A DNA stretch of 64,000 bases from Flavobacteriales bacterium UBA5040 (GCA_002415135.1 DIBY01000021.1:62001-126000); one strand, 5' to 3'. Positions 1 through 9,297 are shown, numbered from the stretch's first letter. The notes: a model not told the origin generated them from the sequence alone. Numbers and translations: made by a program.

Positions 1-2620
1 AATCGGTTCCTGTTAAATGATAATTTAATTTGCCGTCTTTGAAAACGATGGTTAGATCTAAATTCTGTTTGTTAACCGCAAATTTATGCTTCCCGAGTTT
101 GATGATGTTTTCGCCGTCCTCGTATAATTCCTGCTTATCTTTCAACTTTCGTAAAGCATCTTCTTTCGCAGATTTTAATTCTGTTTCTATCGATTCAGCC
201 TTTCCAACATCTTCGAGCTCAATCAATTGCTTTACGAGATCGCGAAGTTTAGAGATCATTAAATCTGAGGCGAAATAACCATTGATTTCTTCCCCAGAAT
301 TGAAAGTCATGGCTTTACTCGCCACACTCTTTAAAATTCTTTTGGACGCATTTTCAACTGCAATTGCTTTTTTGTTTCTGGCTTCTACTAGACTGTTTTT
401 CTTGGTTTCAAAAGCAGTGTAAATTTCTTCCCGCTTTTCGATGATCAGTTCGGTGAAATCTTCATAATCCGCAAAACGAGCCTCAAGATCTTCCAGTTGA
501 ACAGACATTTTATTGAGTGATTCAGCGATCTTATCCGGCGTATTTGCACGGTCGATAGCATTCACGATACTTTGATCGATCAATTTCATCTGTGCAGCAA
601 AATCAGCCTTGGCTTCTTCACCACCAAGCGTTCCGATCTTATTTTTAATTTCTGCTTTTACTTTATTTAAGGTCGCGAAAATCAAAGAAATATTATTGAT
701 GATCTGGGTCGCATGAGAAGTGTCATCGATCTTTAAGTTCGAGACGATATCGATCAGCATTTCAAGGTCCGCCGTAATTTGATTAACTTCCTCTTCCAGT
801 TTTTTACCTTCTGCAACTTTAGAAATGGCTTCAATTTCAGCCTGCTTTTCTTGCACTCTCAAGTGGTAGGGTTCCAGTGCCTTTTCATCCAATAAAAAAG
901 TGACGCAATATTGAGAAATGCGTTCGGTCTGCTCAACGATTTCTTTTTCAAGATTTACAATGAACGACTCATCAACATACCTTACTTCTTTTAAACTGAT
1001 GACTTCTCCACGCAAAGAGCGCAGTTGTGCAAGATTGCTTACAAAAACATCAATATTATCGAGTGGCGAAGATTTTATGGTGCTGAAAAGTTTATTGGCC
1101 TTTTCCTGCGTTTGTGCAATAATTTCCTGCGCATGCAAACGCAACTGAACTACTTTCTCAAATTCGTCGATGGCAGCATTTGCCGTATTTTTAATTTCTA
1201 AAAGTGGGACGTCTAATTCAAAAGTTTCCTTTGAATCGATCCAGTAATATCCATCTAAAATATTCTGAGACAACTTAGACAGATCATTGTAAAGATCGTC
1301 ATAATTATCATTTTTATTAAGTAGCGTAATGATCGAATTGGAATCGGCCATTGCTTTTACAATGTCTTTATTCCCAATTTTATAGATGAAACTGTCTTTG
1401 TGCACCGAGGGAATAATATCGCCTTTGACGAAAGGAGTTTGCCAGATTTGGATGACATGATTCTTGGTTTGCTCGTTTTCTGATTTAAAATAACACAATT
1501 CACCATCCGTCAAAATCGTAAATCCGTTGCAGATAATCGGAGTTTTAACTTCGTGAGAAATCAAGTTATAAGAAATCAAAACATATTGGCCAGAAGTGTC
1601 TTCATAGAAAACATACATGAAGTCTTCCCCATTCGGCGAGGCAATACGCTCTTGAAATTGTAAACCTTCCAGCGTGTTTTCAAAGATTTTATATTCTCCG
1701 GTTTGTAAATAATAACCGTTTGAAAATATCAAACCATGATTGTCCGGAAGTAAAATTGCGGCGTCTTTAATGCTGTCAATTTTCTGAACTTCCTGTAGTT
1801 TATGATTGTAAACGAAGAAGCGCGGTTCTTCCTGAAAAGGTTTGATCTGTAGCGCAATTAAATTTCCGAGGTCGGCAAATTTATAATCGCCATCATCTAG
1901 AGTTTGATCTGGAAATGCAACTTCTTCATCCAAAATTCCTTTACCAGACTCTGTGTTGTCTTCAATTTTAATGGTTAATGTACCTCCAATTGTTTCTACA
2001 AAAACCTTATCAAGAATTGAGATATGTGGATGTCTCCCATATTTCTGCATTTCTCTGGTCACTTCCTGCCACAGAAAATCATGCTGTTTTGGAAATTTGT
2101 ATTCGTGGTCACTTCTGTTATCAATATACTCCAGGGTGTCTTCCCGAATCAACCATTTAAAAGTTTTAACATCTGTAACGCGATCGCTAAGTTGAAAAAC
2201 CATGTGCAAATAATTCCCCGAAACAAAGAACTTTCTGAATTCGGTATCCCGATAGTATTTGTATAAATTTAAAAAGTCAAAAAGAAAAGTCTCGTCATTG
2301 AGTAAGTTTAGGTTTTGAGTCTTAAATTCTTCATTCTCATATTTATAAATACTGAAAACATCTTCAATTTTAATATCGGTTCGCAACCCAAAATAGACGT
2401 TGTATCCAAAAATAGAAAGATCTCCGATGGTCACTATGTCACTTGAGGTGCAGCTGTTTTCGGTGATAATTCTTTTGTTGGCGATCAGTTTGGTCTCGAT
2501 ACTTCCGAAAACTTCTTTACGCGCACTGTTCAGTGAATTTAACCGTTCGATCAAATCCTTTTTTTGAGCCTCTAATCGACTCTGTATAATTTCGTAAGTG
2601 CCGCCTTCCAATGAATTCAT
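1..2620 (-). CDS. DUF3686-type AAA ATPase ('DNA repair ATPase'), partial
   Basis: An open frame starts at ATG 2620 and runs leftward off the window without a stop (873 codons visible). The N-terminal third (starting MNSLEGGTYEII) contains beta-rich, WD-like stretches (for example FSNGYYLQTGEYKIF). From about residue 500 it becomes long charged coiled coil (LRLHAQEIIAQTQEKANKL, then EEVNQITADLEML). This is the layout of the Bacteroidetes proteins usually named DNA repair ATPase (DUF3686), which carry a C-terminal AAA module of about 1600 residues in total. That AAA part would lie outside the window, so ATPase activity is inferred from the family and not seen. It is the last visible gene of the PspA/flotillin operon, separated from flotillin by 110 bp that hold a terminator-like hairpin. 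The DNA-repair label is traditional; the neighbours suggest a membrane-stress role. Confidence 0.75.
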   Translation of the reverse strand, partial: MNSLEGGTYEIIQSRLEAQKKDLIERLNSLNSARKEVFGSIETKLIANKRIITENSCTSSDIVTIGDLSIFGYNVYFGLRTDIKIEDVFSIYKYENEEFKTQNLNLLNDETFLFDFLNLYKYYRDTEFRKFFVSGNYLHMVFQLSDRVTDVKTFKWLIREDTLEYIDNRSDHEYKFPKQHDFLWQEVTREMQKYGRHPHISILDKVFVETIGGTLTIKIEDNTESGKGILDEEVAFPDQTLDDGDYKFADLGNLIALQIKPFQEEPRFFVYNHKLQEVQKIDSIKDAAILLPDNHGLIFSNGYYLQTGEYKIFENTLEGLQFQERIASPNGEDFMYVFYEDTSGQYVLISYNLISHEVKTPIICNGFTILTDGELCYFKSENEQTKNHVIQIWQTPFVKGDIIPSVHKDSFIYKIGNKDIVKAMADSNSIITLLNKNDNYDDLYNDLSKLSQNILDGYYWIDSKETFELDVPLLEIKNTANAAIDEFEKVVQLRLHAQEIIAQTQEKANKLFSTIKSSPLDNIDVFVSNLAQLRSLRGEVISLKEVRYVDESFIVNLEKEIVEQTERISQYCVTFLLDEKALEPYHLRVQEKQAEIEAISKVAEGKKLEEEVNQITADLEMLIDIVSNLKIDDTSHATQIINNISLIFATLNKVKAEIKNKIGTLGGEEAKADFAAQMKLIDQSIVNAIDRANTPDKIAESLNKMSVQLEDLEARFADYEDFTELIIEKREEIYTAFETKKNSLVEARNKKAIAVENASKRILKSVASKAMTFNSGEEINGYFASDLMISKLRDLVKQLIELEDVGKAESIETELKSAKEDALRKLKDKQELYEDGENIIKLGKHKFAVNKQNLDLTIVFKDGKLNYHLTGTD

Positions 2621-2680
2621 TCTATAAAAGTATAGGTAGTGGTTAATGTGAGAAAACCTGAGGTGTCAAGATCAAATTGA

Positions 2681-2720
2681 AAAAATTTCCTGCAGAAGTT
2701 CGTAAGTTCTGCAGGAAATT
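2681..2720 (-). terminator. Intrinsic terminator or attenuator after flotillin
   Basis: A perfect 14-bp inverted repeat (arms 2684-2697 and 2707-2720, 9-nt loop) is followed on the minus strand by a run of T. It lies 10 bp past the flotillin stop and 60 bp before the ATPase start, so it probably lowers read-through into the ATPase gene. Confidence 0.8.
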
Positions 2721-2730
2721 AAGTGAAGTT

Positions 2731-4791
2731 TTATCCTAATTTTTTGTCGGTCAAGCCAAGATTTTTAGCCATCGACATTAAGTTAGAAAATAAGCCTTGC
2801 TCGCTTTCGTCTTTACTTCTGTTTTGCAATTCGATCAACAAACCAGCAACCGTTAAGTTTTTAATATCTTCAGAAGAAATTCCGTATTTGTCTGCGAAAC
2901 CTTTTATTTTTTCCAAAAGATTTCCGCCATCCATCGATCCGTCTCCAAGAATAGAGTCTTTAATTTCGGTAATGTGCTCAGAATGATTGACTAATCTGTC
3001 AAATCCTTTCGCTTTGGTTATCTGTCCTACAATTTGATCGAAGAACATGGTTTCACCACCAACGATATCAATTTTTGCAGCTTTCAAAGCTTCACCAATT
3101 ACACTTGCCTGAGCATCTGCGATATCTTTCTGAATGTTAATTTCCGCCAGATCTACCTGTAATTCTTTATTCAAACGCAATTTGAATTCTTCGTGTTCTT
3201 TTCCAATACCGTCCAGTTTTTTCATCGCATTGGCTTTCTCTTCAATCCCTTTTGCTTCTGCCATCGCTTTCTCGCGAATCACTTCTGCTTCTGCAAATCC
3301 GAGATCTCTGGAAGAAGTTGCTTTCGCCGTCATTCCCGCTGCTTCAGCCATGGCCATTTTTTCAACAACTACAGCATCAACAATTCCCTGACGTTCGTTG
3401 GCATCTGCTTTTGCGTACATTACCTGTGCTTCAGAAAGTCCAAAGGTTGCATCTTCTTTTGCTTTCGCTTCGGCTAACATTTTTCTGGCTTGAGCTTGTT
3501 TTTCGCTCGCAGCCATCTGCGCTTCTGCATCAATGTTAATTTCTGCCGCTTTCTGAACCGCTGCTTCTTTTTCAGCTTCCGCTGCTCTTATTCGTTTGAT
3601 GAATAATTCTTCGCTCGATTTCTCTGCTAAAGTAATGGCTACTTTCTTCTCTCTGTCAGCAGTTTTGAAAGCTTCAATATCTTTCATGTTTTCCTGCTCC
3701 TGAACCACGCCTTTTTCCAGCACAACTCTTTCACGGATTACATCCTGAATGTTTTTGCGTTCGATCTCTACGGCCTTATCTTTTTCGATTTGTGCTAGAG
3801 TCACAATTCTTTCGCGTTCTGTTTGTTCCAAAGCGCGGTCTTTTTCCACTCTTTCGGTTTCTACGGCTTCGGTTCTTTCTTTATTTTTTAAAGCAACGAT
3901 CACCAAACGGTCTTTGTTTTCTTCCGCCACCGCCACTTTCTCGGCAGTGTTGATTCTCGCTGTTTCAGATTTCAGTCTTTCTTCCTCATCAACTTTTAAG
4001 GTTTCAGCCAATTCTCTGGATTTGATGTTGGCGATTTCTCTTTTCTGTTGCTCATCTTTTTCTGCTAATTGTCTGTCTAAGGCCAAAATCGCTTCTTTGG
4101 CTTCAACGTCTTGTTTACGAATTGTTTTTTCTTCGTCTCTTCTAATTAAATTAGATTTGATATTTTGAGCCGCAGTTAATTCAATAATCTTTTTAATCCC
4201 CTCAGAATCCAGGATATTGTCAGCCTTTAAAAATGATAAAGGAGTTTGCTCTAAATCATCAATCGCGCAGTCGTCTAAAATATAACCATTTAAATCGGTT
4301 CCGATAATTGCGATAATCTCGGCGCGGAATTCACTTCTGGCTTCATACAATTCAACAAAGTCAAATTTTTTCCCGACTGTTTTTAAAGCTTCAGAAAATT
4401 TAGCATCAAACAAAGTGCGAAGTACTTCCATATCAGAAGCTCTTTCACATCCAATAGTTTGCGCTACGTTGATAATGTCTGCCGTTGACTTATTAATTTT
4501 AATAAAAAAGGTCACTTTAATATCTGCCCGAATATTGTCTTTACAGATTAATCCGTTCGAACCTGTACGTTCTACATCCAGTTTTTTAACAGAAATATCC
4601 ATGATTTCCATTTTGTGCAGCACAGGAACGACCAGTCCAGCATTGTAAAAAACTTTGGTACCTCCGGCGCCAGTTCTCACGATCACTTTTCCCTGGATGA
4701 TTTTTTTGTACATCGAAACGATCCAAACGAGAAGACCGATAATGACCACAATTGTGACGATCATTGTAATAAGTAAAGAATTTCCTAACAT
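2731..4791 (-). CDS. Flotillin-like SPFH/band-7 protein (YqiK/FloT type)
   Basis: A 686-residue protein. One N-terminal membrane segment (about residues 5-27, LLITMIVTIVVIIGLLVWIV) is followed by a band-7/SPFH domain (about 30-200), a very long Ala/Glu/Lys-rich coiled coil (about 210-560) and a C-terminal flotillin tail. It is longer than many flotillins (about 500 residues). Family knowledge: flotillins build oligomeric membrane scaffolds. The preceding gene encodes a YqiJ-like OB-fold membrane protein, the same pairing as E. coli yqiJ-yqiK, and PspA lies one gene further upstream. The start at 4791 gives the membrane segment at the extreme N-terminus. A hairpin terminator follows the stop. 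Confidence 0.9.
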   Translation of the reverse strand: MLGNSLLITMIVTIVVIIGLLVWIVSMYKKIIQGKVIVRTGAGGTKVFYNAGLVVPVLHKMEIMDISVKKLDVERTGSNGLICKDNIRADIKVTFFIKINKSTADIINVAQTIGCERASDMEVLRTLFDAKFSEALKTVGKKFDFVELYEARSEFRAEIIAIIGTDLNGYILDDCAIDDLEQTPLSFLKADNILDSEGIKKIIELTAAQNIKSNLIRRDEEKTIRKQDVEAKEAILALDRQLAEKDEQQKREIANIKSRELAETLKVDEEERLKSETARINTAEKVAVAEENKDRLVIVALKNKERTEAVETERVEKDRALEQTERERIVTLAQIEKDKAVEIERKNIQDVIRERVVLEKGVVQEQENMKDIEAFKTADREKKVAITLAEKSSEELFIKRIRAAEAEKEAAVQKAAEINIDAEAQMAASEKQAQARKMLAEAKAKEDATFGLSEAQVMYAKADANERQGIVDAVVVEKMAMAEAAGMTAKATSSRDLGFAEAEVIREKAMAEAKGIEEKANAMKKLDGIGKEHEEFKLRLNKELQVDLAEINIQKDIADAQASVIGEALKAAKIDIVGGETMFFDQIVGQITKAKGFDRLVNHSEHITEIKDSILGDGSMDGGNLLEKIKGFADKYGISSEDIKNLTVAGLLIELQNRSKDESEQGLFSNLMSMAKNLGLTDKKLG

Positions 4792-4868
4792 ATTTTTATG
4801 TGTTAATTAAGGGTGTTTTTTTTAAATAAAGATTTTGTGAAAGTAGTAAAATTTGAGCTAGGTAAAAA

Positions 4869-5531
4869 TCAGTAGTCAAATTTTTCAACAAGATAATATT
4901 TTTTGTCTTCGCTTTCGGCTACAATTACGGCTTGCTGACCTGAGTTTAATTCCTCGTCAGTATTGCTTCTAGCTGATAATCTAATAGGATCGCCATTGAC
5001 ATTGAGTTGAATTTGTCCTGTTTTTAAATCATCTAAAGTAGAGAATACCACACATCTTCTTCCTAAAAAGTCAATGACCGGTTCGCCTTTGTGATTGACT
5101 TGTCTGTAAAGATAGGCGAGTGGTTTACTGAATATTTTAACAATGAACAGACTTAAAATAAAGTTGGGAATGAGTAAAATAAAACCAAGCAAAGTACTTT
5201 CAATTCCGAGATAGTGCGTCACATTAATGCTCACTAGCCACATGCTGATAAACATGATCGTTAAAATAAACATCAACGGCAATTCATCAAAATTAAAGAA
5301 TTGCAGCACTTTCATAAAACCACTGGCTTCAGAAGTTTCGGCTCGGTCAGGAAGGTCTTTTCCATGATGATCGAAATTGGTGTCCATATCGGAAGAATCA
5401 AAATCGATACTGAACAAATCAGGATCAAGACCAGCAATAATAACCAGCATCCAGTACAAAACCATGATGATCGACATAATGCTGAAAAAAGCATTGACCG
5501 GCGAAAAGGAAAGTTCTAAAAGTTCTTTCAT
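4869..5531 (-). CDS. OB-fold (NfeD/YqiJ-like) integral membrane protein
   Basis: A 220-residue protein with hydrophobic segments near residues 10-33, 85-108 and 112-135. A cytosolic OB-fold-like beta domain follows (about 145-220), containing GRRCVVFSTL, GQIQLNVNGDPIRLSAR and a final YYLVEKF strand. This matches the YqiJ/NfeD family, whose members are partners of flotillins and stomatins. It lies 10 bp after pspA and 77 bp before flotillin, in one operon. An acidic loop rich in Asp and Ser (about residues 40-60) precedes the second membrane segment. Confidence 0.8.
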   Translation of the reverse strand: MKELLELSFSPVNAFFSIMSIIMVLYWMLVIIAGLDPDLFSIDFDSSDMDTNFDHHGKDLPDRAETSEASGFMKVLQFFNFDELPLMFILTIMFISMWLVSINVTHYLGIESTLLGFILLIPNFILSLFIVKIFSKPLAYLYRQVNHKGEPVIDFLGRRCVVFSTLDDLKTGQIQLNVNGDPIRLSARSNTDEELNSGQQAVIVAESEDKKYYLVEKFDY

Positions 5532-5541
5532 GAGTTATGTT

Positions 5542-6255
5542 TTATTCTTTAGAATCGGCGATTCCCATTTCTTCTTTTAATTTTTCAAGCTGACTTTTAG
5601 CTTTGGTTTTGGAAACATCGATGGCCTGATCGATCTCGTCATCAACTGATTTTGCATTGTGGGCAATTTCACCATAAGCTTCAGATAAAGCTTCTTCCTG
5701 CGCTACTTTTTCTTTCATTCTTTCCAAAAGCGCCACCGTTCCGTTGCTGTCGATCTGAGCCATTTGTTTATTCAAAGTTTTGGTAGCATCAGCCACTTTT
5801 ACTCTGGATTTCAAGATCTTCAACTCATTCTCCCATTTGGAGATATTTTGTTTGATGTTTTGAACATTGCTTTCCATTTGAGACACATTTAAATCAAATT
5901 TTTCTTTGTCTTCAAGGGCTCGTTTTTGACCTCCGGCAGCTTCTTCTTTTTTAATCAAAGCTTCTGTGGCCAAACGATCGGCTTCTGAAGAATCTAATTC
6001 GCCAGACTGCGCTTTTTTCAAAATCAACATGGCTTTTTCGTTATAATCTTCTCCTTTGGTCGCAAATTCCTGCACCTCGTTTTTGGAGCGGATACTCATG
6101 GCTTTTACTTGAGCCAAAGCTTCCAGGCTTTTATCAAGATCCTGTTTCATATCGCGAATCCCTTGCTCGGTCATCGTGATTGGATCTTCAATTCCGTCGA
6201 TTGCAGAGTGTACTTCCGCTGTTCCTATTTTTAATAATCGCTTTAAAAATTGCAT
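5542..6255 (-). CDS. pspA: PspA/IM30 (ESCRT-III-like) membrane-maintenance protein
   Basis: A 237-residue, almost wholly alpha-helical protein. It begins MQFLKRLLKIGTAEVHSAID with an amphipathic helix typical of the family, then DPITMTEQGIRDMKQDLDKS and long coiled coils. The length fits PspA/Vipp1 (220-260). Family knowledge: these polymerise on stressed membranes and are homologous to ESCRT-III. It is spaced 2 bp from the upstream gene and 10 bp from the OB-fold gene, so translation is probably coupled. No PspF/PspB/PspC genes are present, so regulation must differ from E. coli Psp. Confidence 0.92.
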   Translation of the reverse strand: MQFLKRLLKIGTAEVHSAIDGIEDPITMTEQGIRDMKQDLDKSLEALAQVKAMSIRSKNEVQEFATKGEDYNEKAMLILKKAQSGELDSSEADRLATEALIKKEEAAGGQKRALEDKEKFDLNVSQMESNVQNIKQNISKWENELKILKSRVKVADATKTLNKQMAQIDSNGTVALLERMKEKVAQEEALSEAYGEIAHNAKSVDDEIDQAIDVSKTKAKSQLEKLKEEMGIADSKE

Positions 6256-6257
6256 AA

Positions 6258-6656
6258 TTACTTGTTTTTTGAAAAGTTAATAATCTGTTCTGAATACTCG
6301 CTGAGTAAAACACTTAGTGAATTGATAGTGGCTTCGAATTCGTTTTGATCTAAATTTTCGACCTGTAAAGAATCCCGAAAAATGACTTTGCGACCGGAAT
6401 CATCCAAAACAAATGCTCCATGAATAATATCTCGATTTTTTTGCAACAGCGATTTGTAAACGTTATCTCCCTGTTCTTTAATTTCGAAAATAAACTGTTC
6501 GAAAATAACAATCGGTGAGGCTACACAAATGATCAAATTGCTAATTCCTTCGGGTTCATTGCTGACAATGAAGATTCCTTCTTTCGGATTTTCCTGTTTA
6601 ATTTCCAGTTGCAGATTTTGCAGGAAGCTTTTAATTAATGAATAATAGTCTTTCAT
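6258..6656 (-). CDS. Small YbjN/CesT-like protein, first gene of the psp-like operon
   Basis: A 132-residue soluble protein with no signal peptide. The pattern (helix MKDYYSLIKSFLQNLQL, strands, ending in a helix SVLLSEYSEQIINF) resembles the type-III-chaperone/YbjN fold, and its position next to PspA parallels DUF2170 (YjfI) before YjfJ in enterobacteria. The name is a fold-level guess. It is the promoter-proximal gene of the minus-strand operon and faces the XRE regulator across a 189-bp divergent region. Confidence 0.6.
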   Translation of the reverse strand: MKDYYSLIKSFLQNLQLEIKQENPKEGIFIVSNEPEGISNLIICVASPIVIFEQFIFEIKEQGDNVYKSLLQKNRDIIHGAFVLDDSGRKVIFRDSLQVENLDQNEFEATINSLSVLLSEYSEQIINFSKNK

Positions 6657-6766
6657 ATCCTAAAATTAGGTTTAGTTAAAAATCGTTTATTTTCGAATAC
6701 CAATATACATAAAAAAGCAAATCTTTAATGAAATCATTAGGTCCGAAAATCTAAATCTAAAACGCT

Positions 6767-6787
6767 TAGTAAAATTTACTATATTTG
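6767..6787 (+). promoter_or_regulatory. Operator palindrome overlapping a TAnnTTTG promoter
   Basis: A perfect 15-bp odd palindrome TAGTAAA-A-TTTACTA (6767-6781) overlaps a consensus Bacteroidetes -7 box TATATTTG (6780-6787) facing the XRE gene. Outer half-sites AACGCTTAG (6761) and CTAAGTGCGTT extend the dyad imperfectly. Autoregulation by the XRE protein, possibly also acting on the divergent psp-like operon, is inferred. Confidence 0.55.
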
Positions 6788-6845
6788 CTAAGTGCGTTAG
6801 ACAAATGTACAAAATTATTTTAACGATGCAAATATAATTAGCAAA

Positions 6846-7604
6846 ATGTTGTTACTGTTCGGAAAGAATTTAAAAAAGATAAGAAGTGTTCATGGTTTGA
6901 GCCAGCAGGAATTTGCAGATATTTTTGATCTAAAGCGTGGTACACTCGGTGCTTACGAAGAAAATAGAAGCAATCCTAAACTGGAAACGGTGATTAAAAT
7001 TGCTAATCATTTTAGCATTGGGTTAGAAGATTTGCTTATTTCTGAGTTGACGGTGAATAAACTTCTAAAATTTAATGAGCGCCTTGCGGTCGAAAGTGAT
7101 TCTTTTAAAGTCCATAATTTTAAAGGTATTCCGTGTGTTTTGGCGGGAGATAAAGCAAATTTTGTCGCGAGTTATTTGAACGGATTTGATTTATCTAAAC
7201 TTTCTGAAATCAAGCTTCCTTATATTGAAAATGAAAATAGTCTCGCTTTTTCGGTAGATGATCTGTCAATGACGAGTGGTATCATTGAATTTTTTCCCAA
7301 AGATATTGTTATCGGAACTAGAACCGATTGTAATTCTGTAGAGGAAAACAGTTTAATTATGGCATTAACCAAAGATGAATTGATTCTGCGAAGATTTTTA
7401 AAAGAGGGTAAGCACTTCATTCTTAAAGCTGATCATCATGGCGTGGAAGACTTAAAACTTTCGGCAGATGAGTTAGTTGGTATTTGGAAAATTGAGCATG
7501 TCTTTAATTACAGCCTCCGTTCAAAAGAGATTCTGTTGGAAAATCGATTGGTAACTATTGAACAAAGTATTGCTTCACTGGAGAAAAAAAGTAACCTGAT
7601 TTGA
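6846..7604 (+). CDS. XRE-family regulator with S24/LexA-like C-terminal domain
   Basis: A 252-residue protein. The N-terminal HTH (about 8-62) is clear (LSQQEFADIFDLKRGTLGAYE, NPKLETVIKIANHF). The C-terminal part (about 120-225) has the layout of an S24 peptidase domain: a Ser in VDDLSMTSG, then DELILRRFLKEGKHFIL. The usual GDSM is changed to DLSM, and no Lys is visible where the catalytic Lys of S24 proteins is expected (LRR), so self-cleavage is doubtful. It is divergent from the PspA/flotillin operon with a palindrome between them, which suggests it senses or represses that operon. The C-terminal helix may be a coiled coil (LVTIEQSIASLEKKSNL). Confidence 0.8.
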   Translation: MLLLFGKNLKKIRSVHGLSQQEFADIFDLKRGTLGAYEENRSNPKLETVIKIANHFSIGLEDLLISELTVNKLLKFNERLAVESDSFKVHNFKGIPCVLAGDKANFVASYLNGFDLSKLSEIKLPYIENENSLAFSVDDLSMTSGIIEFFPKDIVIGTRTDCNSVEENSLIMALTKDELILRRFLKEGKHFILKADHHGVEDLKLSADELVGIWKIEHVFNYSLRSKEILLENRLVTIEQSIASLEKKSNLI

Positions 7605-7740
7605 GGCTGGATCCAGATAACTTATCATCATAAAATAACACTAAATTTTTCTTTAAATAGCCGTTAATTCTAAAAGCGATAAATTAATTGATTTGTGCAA
7701 TTAGTTAATTAGTAATAACTTGTGTCTCAAACTATTAATT

Positions 7741-9297
7741 ATGAAAACACAATTTCCTTTCTACGCTTCCATTATAGCGTTGGTTTTATTCTCGTGTAAA
7801 ACCGTCAATTCAGCCTCAACTACTCTTAAAGATGACGGAAAAATAACCGTCACTTTTGTTCAGATCAATGATGTTTATGAGATCGCCGCAATGCAGGGTG
7901 GAAAAGTGGGTGGAGTAGCACGAGTGGCAACTTTAAAAAAGCAAGAGTTAGCTAAAAATCCAAATACCGTCATGGTAATGGCAGGTGATTTTTTAAGTCC
8001 TTCCGTTTATAACAGTTTAAAATATGAAGGCAAACGTATTCGCGGAAAACAAATGGTAGAATCATTAAATGCTGCCGGATTAGATTTAGCAGTTTTTGGA
8101 AATCATGAGTTTGACATTAAAGAAGACGAATTACAGGAAAGAATCAACGAATCTACCTTCAACTGGATTGCGTCTAATACTTTTCATCAAACCAAATCAG
8201 GCGTCGCACCGTTTGTGAAAACGACCTCTTCCGGTAAGGAAGCTTTCCCCGAAACCTATATGATGGACGTTCAGGATGAAGATGGTACCAAGGCAAAAAT
8301 CGGGTTTATTGGTTTGACTTTGCCGTTTAACAAAGCAGAATTTGTGAGTTATACTGATCATTTTGAGGTCGCTGAAAAATTATACAATGAATTAAAAAAT
8401 TCCTGTGATGCGGTGGTCGCAATTACGCATCTCTCTGTAGACGAAGATAGTATTCTGGCTCGTCGCCTTCCGGGTTTGGCTTTAATAATGGGTGGTCATG
8501 AACATGATATGCAGTTTAAAAAAATTGGCGACATCTATATTACGAAAGCACATGCCAACGCGAAGTCAGCTTATGTTAACTATCTGACCATCGATATTAA
8601 GAATAAAACTCGATCTGTTGTTCCTGAATTGCGGATGATTGATAATACAATTGAACAAGATCCTGCGACTGCTTTGGTTGTAAAAAAGTGGATGGATATT
8701 GGGGAAACGAATTATGAGGCACTCGGATTTAATGCCCAAAGAGTAATCCGGGAAGCAGGTGAACCATTAGATGGTCGGGAAGAAATGATTCGAAGTGGAA
8801 AGACCAACTTAACGAGGATTGCAGTTTCGGCTATGGAAAAAGCAGCTCCAACGGCGGACGTGGTGTTGTTAAATTCTGGTTCTATTCGCGTAGATGATAT
8901 TCTGCAAATGCCGATTACTGAATACGATATTATTCGCACGTTGCCTTATGGTGGTTCTATTATGGAAGTTGATATGAAAGGAAGTTTATTAATAAAAGTT
9001 CTAGAAGCTGGCCGAAATAATGTCGGTTCCGGCGGTTTTCTTCAATACTCATCTGCCGTAAATTATAATCCTCAAACCAAAGTCTGGACTTTGAAAGAGA
9101 ATTCTATTGATCCGAAAAAAATCTATCATGTCGGTCTTGCAGATTTCTTAATGACAGGTGGTGAAGCAAACATGGGCTTTTTAAGTAAAGACAATGCAGA
9201 TATTATTAAAATTTATCCAACTCCAACCAGTTCTTCTGATCTGAGATCTGATTCAAGATTGGCTATCATTAAATATATGGCGGAATTAGGGAAATAA
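7741..9297 (+). CDS. 5'-nucleotidase/2',3'-cyclic phosphodiesterase-type lipoprotein
   Basis: A 518-residue protein starting at ATG 7741 (MKTQFPFYASIIALVLFSCK). A lipobox-like LFSC places the lipid-modified Cys near residue 19; an upstream TTG at 7720 would spoil the signal. Metallophosphatase motifs are complete: QINDVYE, AGDFLSPS, GNHEFD, then THLS and GGHEHD. A 5'-nucleotidase C-terminal domain follows (LLNSGSIRVDD, LPYGGSIMEVDMKG, GGFLQYS). Family role: hydrolysis of periplasmic nucleotides (UshA-like) for phosphate and nucleoside salvage. It stands alone, convergent with the transporter gene. Confidence 0.88.
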   Translation: MKTQFPFYASIIALVLFSCKTVNSASTTLKDDGKITVTFVQINDVYEIAAMQGGKVGGVARVATLKKQELAKNPNTVMVMAGDFLSPSVYNSLKYEGKRIRGKQMVESLNAAGLDLAVFGNHEFDIKEDELQERINESTFNWIASNTFHQTKSGVAPFVKTTSSGKEAFPETYMMDVQDEDGTKAKIGFIGLTLPFNKAEFVSYTDHFEVAEKLYNELKNSCDAVVAITHLSVDEDSILARRLPGLALIMGGHEHDMQFKKIGDIYITKAHANAKSAYVNYLTIDIKNKTRSVVPELRMIDNTIEQDPATALVVKKWMDIGETNYEALGFNAQRVIREAGEPLDGREEMIRSGKTNLTRIAVSAMEKAAPTADVVLLNSGSIRVDDILQMPITEYDIIRTLPYGGSIMEVDMKGSLLIKVLEAGRNNVGSGGFLQYSSAVNYNPQTKVWTLKENSIDPKKIYHVGLADFLMTGGEANMGFLSKDNADIIKIYPTPTSSSDLRSDSRLAIIKYMAELGK

